Assembly: GCF_002116635.1 (NCBI RefSeq)
Contig: NZ_LQPW01000174.1
Location: forward strand, 1 to 64,000
Direction of reading: 5' to 3'
DNA: 64,000 bases
Source of the DNA: Mycobacterium szulgai
Lineage (GTDB): Bacteria; Actinomycetota; Actinomycetes; Mycobacteriales; Mycobacteriaceae
Every line of letters begins with the position of its first letter. Positions within the stretch are counted from its first letter, which is position 1. Made by a program: the position numbers and the translations under genes. Under the pieces are notes generated by a model, which was not told the DNA's origin, made no database searches, and saw nothing but the letters and a program-made list of their open reading frames with translations. Shown here piece after piece: positions 36,245-44,216 of the stretch.

Positions 36245-36325
36245 ATGGCCCACGAACTGTTGTTCTCCGAGCAGGAAACCGCCTTTGGCTTCTATACGCT
36301 GTCGGCCGACAGCATGACTGAATGA
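36245..36325 (+). CDS. RiPP precursor peptide 3 (HELLF family), 26 codons
   Basis: ATG 36245 to TGA 36323-36325. Leader MAHELLFSEQET, then the variable part AFGFYTLSADSMTE. No Cys is present, so azoline formation from Cys is not possible, while backbone thioamidation or Ser/Thr-based chemistry remains. It stands alone at the end of the cluster, with no enzyme downstream; a G/C hairpin follows and then tyrS on the other strand. It probably relies in trans on the YcaO/TfuA proteins encoded upstream. Confidence 0.87.
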   Translation: MAHELLFSEQETAFGFYTLSADSMTE

Positions 36326-36351
36326 GCGCACCGGCGCGCTGGACCACGATC

Positions 36352-36394
36352 CCAGCGGGGGTCTCGATTGCCCGTTCCGCGAGACCCCTGCTGG
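36352..36394 (+). terminator. Hairpin after precursor 3
   Basis: CCAGCGGGGGTCTCG (36352-36366) pairs with 36380-36394 across 13 nt; one position is a G-U wobble. Its left arm core GCGGGGGTCTC is the same as in the hairpins between precursor 1 and the first YcaO gene. It lies 26 bp past the stop codon and is a likely transcript end for the cluster, though no T-run follows. Confidence 0.7.
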
Positions 36395-36468
36395 TCCCAA
36401 CCAGAGATGTCAACGACGACAACGTATCTCGCATTCCGGGACTGAGGCAGTCGCGTCCGCGTGACGGC

Positions 36469-37749
36469 CTATACCCGCTGCACCCCGGCGACATTTCGCT
36501 TGCCGCGGCGCAATACCAGCCAACGGCCGTGCAGGAAGTCCGACGGCTGGGGCGTCCATTCTTCGCTGTCGACGCGATTGTTGTTGACCGATACCCCACC
36601 CTCGGCAATGGTGCGCCGGGCCGCACCCCGGCCGGCCGACAGCCCGGTGGCCACCAGCAGATCGACAATCCCTTCCGGCTCACCGGGTTTGAGTTCGGCA
36701 ACCGCCGTCTCGCGCAATGCCGCGGACAACGTCGCCTCATCGAGGCGGTCCAGCTCGCCGCGGCCGAAGAGCGCCCGACTGGCGTGCTCGACGGCTTCGG
36801 TGGCCGCCTCACCATGCACCAGTTCGGTGAGCTCGGTTGCCAGCCGCCGCTGGGCGGCGCGTTGCTGGGGCCGCTCTGCGGTGGCCTGTTCCAGCTCGGC
36901 CAGCTCCTCGGCCGACAGGAACGTGAACCACCGCAGGTAGCGGATCACGTCGGCATCGGCGGTGTTGACGAAGTACTGGTACCAGGCGTACGGGCTGGTC
37001 ATCTGTGGGTCCAGCCACAGGCTGCCGCCGCCGGTGGACTTGCCGAACTTGGTGCCATCGGCGGCCGTCACCAACGGGACCGTGAGCGCATGCACTGCGG
37101 CGCCGAGCTTTTGGCGCACCAGGCGAACGCCGGCGATGATGTTGCCCCACTGATCGGATCCGCCGATCTGCAACACGCAGCCGTGGCGGCGGTGCAGCTC
37201 GACGTAGTCGTTGGCCTGCAACAGCATGTAGCTGAATTCGGTGTAGGAGATCCCTTCTGCATCTAGGCGCCGCCGGATGGTGTCGCGATCCAGCATCACG
37301 TTTACCGAGAAGTGCTTACCGATATCGCGCAGGAACTCGATGGCCGACATGGCGGCCGTCCATTCGAGGTTGTTCTCGACGATCGCGCCCGTCGGCGAGT
37401 CGTCGAAGTCGACGAAGCGCTCCAGCTGACCGCGGATGCGATCGGTCCATTCTGCGACGGTGTCGGCCGCGTTGAGACTGCGTTCGCCGACGTCACGCGG
37501 GTCGCCGATCATGCCGGTCGCGCCGCCGGCGAGCACGATGGGACGATGGCCGGCGCGCTGAAAGCGCCGCAATGCCAGTAGCGGCACCAGATGTCCGGCA
37601 TGCAGGCTCGCTGCCGTGGGGTCGAACCCGGCATACACCGTTATCGGCCCGCCTTGGGCCGCTGTGGCCAGCGCGTCGAGGTCGGTGGACTGCGCGATGA
37701 GCTGGCGCCAGGCCAGCTCGTCGAGGATTCCAGAAGAGTTCGCGGACAT
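36469..37749 (-). CDS. tyrS: Tyrosyl-tRNA synthetase
   Basis: 426 residues, class I synthetase charging tRNA-Tyr. The HIGH-equivalent is LHAGH in PTAASLHAGHLVP, the KMSKS-equivalent is KFGKS in DGTKFGKSTGG, and the tyrosine-binding region YMLLQAND is present. A C-terminal S4-like segment is seen (GGVSVNNNRVDSEEW). ATG 37749 (MSANSSG) is preferred over an upstream in-frame reading that enters mpg. Orthologue of Rv1689. It converges on the RiPP cluster. Confidence 0.97.
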   Translation of the reverse strand: MSANSSGILDELAWRQLIAQSTDLDALATAAQGGPITVYAGFDPTAASLHAGHLVPLLALRRFQRAGHRPIVLAGGATGMIGDPRDVGERSLNAADTVAEWTDRIRGQLERFVDFDDSPTGAIVENNLEWTAAMSAIEFLRDIGKHFSVNVMLDRDTIRRRLDAEGISYTEFSYMLLQANDYVELHRRHGCVLQIGGSDQWGNIIAGVRLVRQKLGAAVHALTVPLVTAADGTKFGKSTGGGSLWLDPQMTSPYAWYQYFVNTADADVIRYLRWFTFLSAEELAELEQATAERPQQRAAQRRLATELTELVHGEAATEAVEHASRALFGRGELDRLDEATLSAALRETAVAELKPGEPEGIVDLLVATGLSAGRGAARRTIAEGGVSVNNNRVDSEEWTPQPSDFLHGRWLVLRRGKRNVAGVQRV

Positions 37750-37760
37750 CGCGCAAGACT

Positions 37761-38372
37761 CTAGTCGCTGGCGCCGGGGGCCGGTGCGCGCGGACTTCGC
37801 CGGTAAGCCGACACCTCGGGCCGCCCCGCAAGCCATAACCGCCAGGGCCGGTCGGCGGCCTGACTGACCCCGACACGCGGACCCGATGTCGCCGTCAGCG
37901 GATCCTGCAGCATCAGCCTTACCGGACTGTTCCGATCGAACAAATCAATCCCGTTGTCGGCCATGGTAATTCCCATCGCCGAGCACAGATTCCCCGGACC
38001 GCGCGCCAGTGCCGCCGTTCGCACCAACTCACCACGGCGCGAGCGCGCCACCTCGAAACCGTCCTCGATCGCGCAGGCCCGCAACAATACCGCCGCGGCT
38101 GTGCCGTCTGGTCCGCACGCGACGTTGGCGCACACGTGGATGCCATGGCTGCGATAGGTGTACATCCGACCAGGCGGCCCGAACATGACGGCGTTGCGCA
38201 GGCTGGGACCCCGATAGGAGTGCGCGGCCGCGTCCGGCCAGGGCCCGTCGGGCACTCCCCCGTACGCCTCGACCTCGACGACGACGGCACGTACCCCGCG
38301 CCCGGTGAGAGTGGCGCCGAGCAGCCGGTACGCCGCTGCAACCGGGTCCACTACCAGTTCCTCAGCCCCCAC
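37761..38372 (-). CDS. mpg: 3-methyladenine DNA glycosylase (AAG/MPG family)
   Basis: 203 residues from a GTG start. It removes alkylated purines from DNA. Family segments: EVEAYGGVPDGPWPDAAAHSYRG (catalytic Glu region), RNAVMFGPPGRMYTYRSHG, CANVACGPDGTAAAVLLRA and the closing LARGPGNLCSAMGI. Orthologue of Rv1688, lying 11 bp before tyrS in the same orientation. It diverges from the ABC transporter genes, with the shared control region in the 56 bp between them. Confidence 0.95.
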   Translation of the reverse strand: MGAEELVVDPVAAAYRLLGATLTGRGVRAVVVEVEAYGGVPDGPWPDAAAHSYRGPSLRNAVMFGPPGRMYTYRSHGIHVCANVACGPDGTAAAVLLRACAIEDGFEVARSRRGELVRTAALARGPGNLCSAMGITMADNGIDLFDRNSPVRLMLQDPLTATSGPRVGVSQAADRPWRLWLAGRPEVSAYRRSPRAPAPGASD

Positions 38373-38428
38373 CGGACAGATTCTGCCTCCTCTTGACAGG
38401 AGCTACCGACCGGGCGGATATTCATCAC

Positions 38429-39193
38429 ATGATGAGTTCATCGAACGGTGAATTATCGGGTCGCTCTCCACAGTCGGCTGTCAGCATCCAGCACTTGCGG
38501 GTGATTCGGGGCAAACACTCGGCGATACACGATTTATCGGTGGAAATCGGCACCGGCAGCATCACCGGCCTACTCGGGCCGTCGGGCTGTGGCAAGACGA
38601 CACTGATGCGCAGCATCGTCGGCACCCAGATCATCGCTTCGGGCAGCGTCACCGTACTGGGCCACCGGGCCGGCTCCGCGATCCTGCGCCGGCGGGTCGG
38701 TTACGTGCCGCAGGACCCGACCATCTACAGCGATCTGCGGGTCATCGACAACGTTCGCTACATCGCGGCACTGTATGGCTTTGACAGCCACACCGCCGAT
38801 GATGCCGTCGACCGGGTAGGTCTGGCAGATCAACGAACATCGTTCTGCGCCAACTTGTCCGGCGGTCAGCGCACCCGCGTGTCGCTGGCCTGTGCGTTGG
38901 TCTGCAATCCTCCCCTGTTGGTGCTGGACGAGCCCACGGTGGGCCTGGATCCGGTGCTGCGCGTCGATCTGTGGCAGCAGTTCACCGAACTGACCCGCGG
39001 CGGCACCACGCTGCTGGTGTCCAGCCACGTCATGGACGAAGCCGACCATTGCGCTGACCTGCTGCTCATGCGCGAAGGCCGCCTGGTCGCCCACACCACC
39101 CCGACTCAGTTACGAGAGGACACGTCATGCACGTCACTCGAGGAGGCGTTTCTGTCCATCATCCGACGCAGCACCGAGCGCCGGGCCGGATAG
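38429..39193 (+). CDS. ABC transporter ATP-binding protein, Rv1687c orthologue
   Basis: About 254 residues from ATG 38429; an upstream TTG at 38393 is possible. Walker A is GPSGCGKTT, the signature LSGGQRTRVSLA, Walker B LLVLDEPTVGLDP and the H-loop LVSSHVMDEADH. It resembles DrrA-type drug or lipid exporter ATPases. Its 3' end overlaps the permease gene by 67 bp. It forms an export pair whose substrate is unknown. Confidence 0.93.
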   Translation: MMSSSNGELSGRSPQSAVSIQHLRVIRGKHSAIHDLSVEIGTGSITGLLGPSGCGKTTLMRSIVGTQIIASGSVTVLGHRAGSAILRRRVGYVPQDPTIYSDLRVIDNVRYIAALYGFDSHTADDAVDRVGLADQRTSFCANLSGGQRTRVSLACALVCNPPLLVLDEPTVGLDPVLRVDLWQQFTELTRGGTTLLVSSHVMDEADHCADLLLMREGRLVAHTTPTQLREDTSCTSLEEAFLSIIRRSTERRAG

Positions 39194-39945
39194 GACTAAA
39201 GCCGTACGCGGCCACCACTACACGAATTCTGCGCCAGCTGGCCGTGGATCACCGCAGCGTCGCAATGATTCTGGTGGTGCCCGTGCTGGTTATCACTTTG
39301 ATGTACTTCATGTTTGAGAATGCTCCGCATCGCCCGGGCGCACCGACACCGTTCAACAATGCGTGCCTGATTCTGCTCGGCCTTTTCCCGTTGTTCGTGA
39401 TGTTCATCATCACGTCGATAACGATGCAACGCGAGCGCGCTTCTGGAACTTTGGAGCGCATCCTGACAACTCCGCTGCGGCGCCTCGATTTGCTGGCGGC
39501 CTATGGGACCGCGTTCTCGGTGGCGGCGGCGGCGCAAGCCACTGTGGCCTGTCTGGTTTCGTTCTGGTTGCTGGGCTTCACCACCGCGGGCAGTCCGATG
39601 TGGGTGTTCGTGATCGCGATCGCCAACGCGATCCTGGGTGTGGGACTGGGCTTGTTGTTCAGCGCGTTTGCCCGCACCGAGTTCCAGGCGGTGCAGTTCA
39701 TTCCGCTGGTGATGGTGCCGCAGCTGCTGTTGGCCGGGGTGATCGTGCCGCGGCCGGCGATGCCAGACTGGCTGGAATGGATCAGCAACGTGATGCCGGC
39801 CAGCTACGCGCTGGAGGCCTTGCAGCAAGTGGGTTCACACGCCGAGCTGACCTATGTCGCGGTACGCGACATCGTGATAGTGCTGGCGTTCGCGATCGCG
39901 GCACTGGGGTTGGCTGCTGCGACATTGCGGCGACGGACTGCCTAG
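39127..39945 (+). CDS. ABC-2 type permease, Rv1686c orthologue
   Basis: About 272 residues if ATG 39127 is used; the 67-bp overlap with the ATPase gene leaves the start uncertain. Six hydrophobic segments are seen (VAMILVVPVLVITLMYFMF, LILLGLFPLFVMFIITSI, a third at ATVACLVSFWLLGF, and so on), with the ABC-2 region MQRERASGTLERILTTPLRRLD. It provides the membrane channel for the adjacent ATPase. Confidence 0.9.
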   Translation: MHVTRGGVSVHHPTQHRAPGRIGLKPYAATTTRILRQLAVDHRSVAMILVVPVLVITLMYFMFENAPHRPGAPTPFNNACLILLGLFPLFVMFIITSITMQRERASGTLERILTTPLRRLDLLAAYGTAFSVAAAAQATVACLVSFWLLGFTTAGSPMWVFVIAIANAILGVGLGLLFSAFARTEFQAVQFIPLVMVPQLLLAGVIVPRPAMPDWLEWISNVMPASYALEALQQVGSHAELTYVAVRDIVIVLAFAIAALGLAAATLRRRTA

Positions 39946-39948
39946 TGA

Positions 39949-40059
39949 TGGCGATCGCAAGCGCGGCGCAGCCGGGCGCTGCGGGTCGCCACGGGAGGGA
40001 CCCGGTGGCGATCGCAAGCGCGGCGCAGCCGGGCGCTGCGGGTCGCCACGGGAGGGACC
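39949..40059 (+). repeat. Two 54-bp direct repeats with 57-bp period in the TetR leader
   Basis: Copies at 39949-40002 and 40006-40059 are identical. Each contains nested complementary arms (GGCGA with TCGCC, CGCAGC with GCTGCG) and ends in GGGAGGGACC. The second copy's GGGAGGG lies just upstream of the TetR GTG and is likely its ribosome site. The pair lies between the permease stop and the regulator start. Confidence 0.92.
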
Positions 40060-40060
40060 T

Positions 40061-40681
40061 GTGACGGCTGCTAACGTCCGGCGCCGGCGGCCAGGCCGCC
40101 CCGCCGGAAACTCCGACACTCGGGAACGCATCCTGGCCAGCGCGCGAGAACTCTTCGCGCACAATGGCATTGACCGGACTTCGATTCGCGCGGTCGCGGC
40201 TAAGGCCGGTGTGGACGCCGCCCTGGTGCACCACTACTTCGGCACCAAGCAGCAACTGTTCGCCGCCGCCATCCACCTTCCGATCGACCCGATGGACGTG
40301 CTCGTTTCCATGCGGGAAACGCCCGTCGAAGAACTCGGCTACAAACTGCCGTCGCTTTTGCTGCCGCTATGGGATTCGGAATTGGGTGCCGGGCTGATCG
40401 CCACGCTGCGATCGCTTATCTCGGGGTCCGAGGTCAGTTTGGCGCGCTCATTTCTGCAGGAAGTGATCAGCGTGGAAGTGGGTTCACGGGTCGACGACCC
40501 ACCGGGATCGGGCATGATCCGGACGCAGTTCGTGGCGTCGCAGTTGATGGGTGTGGTCATGGCGCGCTACATCGTCAAAATCGAGCCGTTCGCATCGCTG
40601 CCCGCCGAACAGATCGCGCAGACCATCGCACCGAACTTGCAGCGCTACCTCACTGGCGATCTGCCGGACCTGTCGCCATAA
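40061..40681 (+). CDS. TetR-family transcriptional regulator, Rv1685c orthologue
   Basis: 206 residues from GTG 40061. An Arg-rich start (RRRRPGRP) leads into the helix-turn-helix (RERILASARELFAHNGIDRTSIRAVAAKAGVDAALVHHYFGTK, residues about 20-63). The C-terminal ligand/dimer domain is of the TetR_C type seen with ABC exporters. It follows the ABC genes in the same direction and likely controls them. Its start is preceded by a duplicated 57-bp unit. Confidence 0.93.
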   Translation: MTAANVRRRRPGRPAGNSDTRERILASARELFAHNGIDRTSIRAVAAKAGVDAALVHHYFGTKQQLFAAAIHLPIDPMDVLVSMRETPVEELGYKLPSLLLPLWDSELGAGLIATLRSLISGSEVSLARSFLQEVISVEVGSRVDDPPGSGMIRTQFVASQLMGVVMARYIVKIEPFASLPAEQIAQTIAPNLQRYLTGDLPDLSP

Positions 40682-40874
40682 GCCGGGCGTGCTCGTCGTC
40701 GTCGACGTCGCGCGCCTCGTCGACCAGCAGCACCGGGATACCGTCCTCGATGCGGTAGAGGCGCCGCAGCCGTGGGTTGTAAAGGGCTTTACCGCCGGAA
40801 CCGTCGTCGACGAGCAAAAGCGGGCCCCGGTCGGCCGGGCACACCAGGATGCCCAGCAGTGTCTCGTCAAGCAT
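40650..40874 (-). CDS. Trm112-like small protein, Rv1684 orthologue
   Basis: 74 residues. It begins MLDETLLGILVCPADRGPLLL and contains RLRRLYRIEDGIPVLLVDEA, the Trm112/UPF0434 pattern; only one cysteine of the usual zinc set is present. Trm112-type proteins activate methyltransferases. It overlaps the Rv1683-like gene by 8 bp on the same strand and the TetR gene by 32 bp in convergent orientation. Confidence 0.92.
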   Translation of the reverse strand: MLDETLLGILVCPADRGPLLLVDDGSGGKALYNPRLRRLYRIEDGIPVLLVDEARDVDDDEHARLMATGPADRQ

Positions 40875-43863
40875 CAGTGGACTTCGGCTTGCCGCTCAGC
40901 TCGGCGCGCACGGCCGGGGTCAACCGCCGGAACTCCTTGCTGGCCGAGTCGAAATACCACGCGTGGCGGCCCGCCTTGGGGATGCCGGCCGCCCGCAGGG
41001 CGCTGACGGTGGGCCGGAAGGTGGCGCTCAGCGTCAGTTGCGGCACCACGTGTACCAGGTCGGGCCCCAGCCCCACCGGCATGGTGGCAATGGCCTCGGT
41101 CAGATCGGCGGCGGTGATCGTGGATCCCGGACACAGCGTCACGGCGGACACGGCCATCTGCTCGCCCTTGACCGAGACGCCGTACGTCACCGCCAGGTCG
41201 ACACCATTTATCAGGCCGAGCGCATCGTTGACCGGCTCGGCGTAGACCATTCCGCGTGCGGTGCGGACCTCCGAGCCGCGCCGGCCCGCCAGCCAGTAGT
41301 CACCGTCCTCGTCGCGATGGAACAGGTATTCGGTGGATATCCAGGTATCGGCCGGGGCGAAAACGCCGCGCTTGACCGATGCCGAGGGGTCGATCGGTCC
41401 CCGGGACTGCGCGAGCAGCACCCCGATCTGGTTGACGTCGGCGACCTGGACGAAGCCGCGGTCGTTCTCCAGGATCAGGTCGTGTTCGGCGTCGTAGGCG
41501 CCGAGTTCGACACGTCCGGCGCCGGGCAACGGGCGGCCCTTGCTGCCGACCTTGGCGCCCGACACGTTGGCCAGCACGGCCTGTCCGTCGGTGGTGGCGA
41601 AGAATTCGACGACGTGCGCCGGGGCGAACGCGTCGACGACCCGCTCCCAGAGCCCCGTCGGCATGCCCGAGCCGATGAACAGCCGTACGGGATGGTTGCC
41701 GTGCAGCGCGAACGCCGGATCGTCGACCACGTCTCGCAGCATCGCCCAGGTGTAGCTGACGACGGTGACGCCGTACTGGCGAACCTCGGAGACGAACCGG
41801 TCGGGCCGCAGCCCGCGGGACAGCGCGATCCGGGTACCGCCCACCACCGCACCACCCAAGCTGACCAACAGCGCGGACTCGTGGTGCAACGGCGTCAAGC
41901 AGTACACGGTGTCTCTGCGGTCCAAGGCGGCCGTCGAGGCGGTGCCGAACGCCGACAACGCCCACCGGTAGTTGGTGATCTGCTTGGCGACGAGCTCGCC
42001 GCCGACCGCGCTGAAGGCAATGAAGGCCAGGTCGCGGGCCAGTCCCGGATTTTGCCGGTACCAGGCAGGCAGTTGCACGGCGTCGGGGTCGATCTGTTCC
42101 ATGTCGATGACGTCGGCATCGTCGGGCAGGTCCAAGTCGCGCGACTCACCGCCACCCAGTACCAGCACCTGGCCGGTCAGCTGGTGTGCCCCGGACAGAA
42201 CCGCGGCCAAGTTGGTGGGGTCGGCCAGGATCTCGGTCGCGCCGCCGAGGCGGACCTGGGCGGACAGGTCGACGTCGTTGCGCATCAACACCGCAACAGC
42301 TCCCAGCCGCGACAGGGCCGCTATCGCGACCAGCGCACTGGGCCGCGTTTCCATCAGCACGCCCACCTTGTCGCCCTGGCGCACCCCCACGTCGATCAGG
42401 CCACGGACGACGTTGTTGATCCGGCGGTTGACGGCCTCATAGGTATGCACCCGCCCGTCGAACAACAGGAATTCGCCCTGGGGGGCATCGTGGGCCTGTT
42501 CGTCGATGATGCGGCCGAGTGAGATGCGGGTGTGGTCGTTGAGTTGTCCGAGCCGGGCCAGGCGCGGCAGGGTGCGGACCGTCTCGACGGCCAGTGTGCG
42601 CATGGACTTGTTGGCGGTGACGACGGCATCTGCTGCGCCGCGAGCCAGCGCCAGCGCCGCCTCGGACACCTCGCCGAAACCGTGCGCGATCCGGGAGCTG
42701 AAGGCGACACCGCTGTCGGTGTGTTCGGCCGGCTGCTCGACCATCAGGGCGATGTTTCCCGGCTTGTCACCATCGGCCGAGACCCAACGTACCCATTCCG
42801 CGACGGTCGGCCAGCTCTCTTTAGCGGCCCTTGATCCCACGACCAGGCCGAAATGTCCTGTGCGAATGAGATATTCGTAGACTTCGGCGTTGGGCGCCGC
42901 CCGCCGGATGCCGCGCACCGACGCCGGCTGTCCGATGTCGTCGACCTCGCCGACGAACGCCAGGACCGGACAGGTGATATCGGTGAGCGTCACCATCTGT
43001 CCATTGATGGCAAAACCACCGGTCATCATCCGGTTGTGTGCGATGAACTGCTTGAGCAGCTCCGAGATCGCCGGCCCCGACCAGGCGATCCACCCTTCGC
43101 GCTCAAGGAATCTGCGCTGCTGTTCGCGCGGCAGTAACGCCTCGCGATCGTGCAACTGGCGCACGAAGTCGATGCGGGCCTGGGCGGTCTTGATCGGGTC
43201 CATCATCTGAAAACCGGTGCGCGCCAACCAACTTGGAATGTTCAGTCGGTTGAACACGTGGTCGGCCATGAAATCGGCGATGCTGGGGGCGATGTTGGCC
43301 GGAATGCCCATGGGCAGCGCGGCCAGGGTGTCCACCGGGGAACCGAACGCCACGATGCTCGCGAGGTTCTTGGAGCGCCGGTAGGCCGCGACCTGGTAGC
43401 ACCACATCCCGCCCTGCGAGTAACCGACGAGATGCACGTCCTGGCCGGTGGTGTCCTTGACCGTGTCGATGGCCTGACTGAGCGCGACGATGTGGTCGGC
43501 CAGGTTGCGACGCATGCCGCCCTCGACCTTGTCGGGTGAGCCGAAGTCGATGACCCAGGGATCCAGCCCGTTGGCGTGCAGGATTCCGACGGCGCCCTCC
43601 TCGCGGGTCACGTCCCACATGTCGGCCGACATCATCATCGGGTGCACCATCAGCACCGGCGGGCCCACCGGCGGCTGCCCCGGGCGGTTGTCGGGTGGAA
43701 AGTACCGTCTCAGCTTGTACATCGGTACGCTCTCGACGGTCTGGGACGGCGACGGGACGCTGCCGGTTTCCAGACCCCCTAATCGCAGGACTTCCAAACC
43801 GTTCTGGGCGGTGGCCACCAGTCGCTTGACCGGGCGTGTGACCATCGACAAATTGAGATCCAC
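40867..43863 (-). CDS. Bifunctional lipase / acyl-CoA synthetase-like protein, Rv1683 orthologue
   Basis: 998 residues from GTG 43863 (VDLNLSMVTRPVK), chosen because AGGAG lies 5 bases upstream; Rv1683 has a similar length. Residues 1-360 are an alpha/beta hydrolase like PHA synthase/depolymerase and lipases, with VHPMMMSADMWD and nucleophile GYSQGG. Residues 440-980 are an AMP-forming acyl-CoA synthetase fold, but the P-loop segment (FIAFSAVGGELVAKQ) and the FFATTDG segment are degenerate relative to TSGTTGxPK and YGxTE, so adenylation activity is doubtful. Rv1683 has been linked to triacylglycerol turnover. Confidence 0.93.
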   Translation of the reverse strand: MDLNLSMVTRPVKRLVATAQNGLEVLRLGGLETGSVPSPSQTVESVPMYKLRRYFPPDNRPGQPPVGPPVLMVHPMMMSADMWDVTREEGAVGILHANGLDPWVIDFGSPDKVEGGMRRNLADHIVALSQAIDTVKDTTGQDVHLVGYSQGGMWCYQVAAYRRSKNLASIVAFGSPVDTLAALPMGIPANIAPSIADFMADHVFNRLNIPSWLARTGFQMMDPIKTAQARIDFVRQLHDREALLPREQQRRFLEREGWIAWSGPAISELLKQFIAHNRMMTGGFAINGQMVTLTDITCPVLAFVGEVDDIGQPASVRGIRRAAPNAEVYEYLIRTGHFGLVVGSRAAKESWPTVAEWVRWVSADGDKPGNIALMVEQPAEHTDSGVAFSSRIAHGFGEVSEAALALARGAADAVVTANKSMRTLAVETVRTLPRLARLGQLNDHTRISLGRIIDEQAHDAPQGEFLLFDGRVHTYEAVNRRINNVVRGLIDVGVRQGDKVGVLMETRPSALVAIAALSRLGAVAVLMRNDVDLSAQVRLGGATEILADPTNLAAVLSGAHQLTGQVLVLGGGESRDLDLPDDADVIDMEQIDPDAVQLPAWYRQNPGLARDLAFIAFSAVGGELVAKQITNYRWALSAFGTASTAALDRRDTVYCLTPLHHESALLVSLGGAVVGGTRIALSRGLRPDRFVSEVRQYGVTVVSYTWAMLRDVVDDPAFALHGNHPVRLFIGSGMPTGLWERVVDAFAPAHVVEFFATTDGQAVLANVSGAKVGSKGRPLPGAGRVELGAYDAEHDLILENDRGFVQVADVNQIGVLLAQSRGPIDPSASVKRGVFAPADTWISTEYLFHRDEDGDYWLAGRRGSEVRTARGMVYAEPVNDALGLINGVDLAVTYGVSVKGEQMAVSAVTLCPGSTITAADLTEAIATMPVGLGPDLVHVVPQLTLSATFRPTVSALRAAGIPKAGRHAWYFDSASKEFRRLTPAVRAELSGKPKSTDA

Positions 43864-44216
43864 GACTGCTCCTGAATGCTCCCTGACTAGCCCTTGACCA
43901 GCCCTAACCAGCTTCGACATCATGGCACATCGCCCGCGCCCCGTGCTTTGGCCTCGTAGTTTGCGCGCACGGGCTGCTATTTGCCGCGTGTCGTGTTGGG
44001 CGCCCGAGGGGTTGGGGTACGCCGAAATCGCCTGCCGGGGAAAAGCATTACCGCGGCCGGTGGCTGCGGTGTCCAGATCTTGTTGAGCAGCAACATTTCT
44101 GCAGGTGAGACGCCACCGCGGCGCCCAAGCGGCCGGTTCGGCGGGCCGGTTCAACGAGGTTCGACGGGTAACCCGTTTTTTAGCGTGGAGCCGTCACTGT
44201 ATGTAATACTGCCGCG
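43864..44216. promoter_or_regulatory. Divergent intergenic region between the Rv1683-like and methyltransferase genes
   Basis: 353 bp with no supported gene. The palindrome ACGGGTAACCCGT followed by five further T (44164-44181) is a possible weak terminator or operator. TGTAATACT ends seven bases before the methyltransferase ATG, a spacing at which transcription would start at or next to the ATG (leaderless). Confidence 0.45.

Noticed and set aside
40849..42522. Long plus-strand frame of 557 codons
   Set aside because: It lies antisense to the well-supported Rv1683-like gene, has no family motifs, and reflects the G/C bias of third codon positions. The same applies to the long frames at 45002-46798 (minus) and 17730-19307 (plus).
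43864..44154. N-terminal extension of the Rv1683-like protein to 1095 residues
   Set aside because: GTG 43863 has a good AGGAG and gives the length of Rv1683; the extension has no conserved features.
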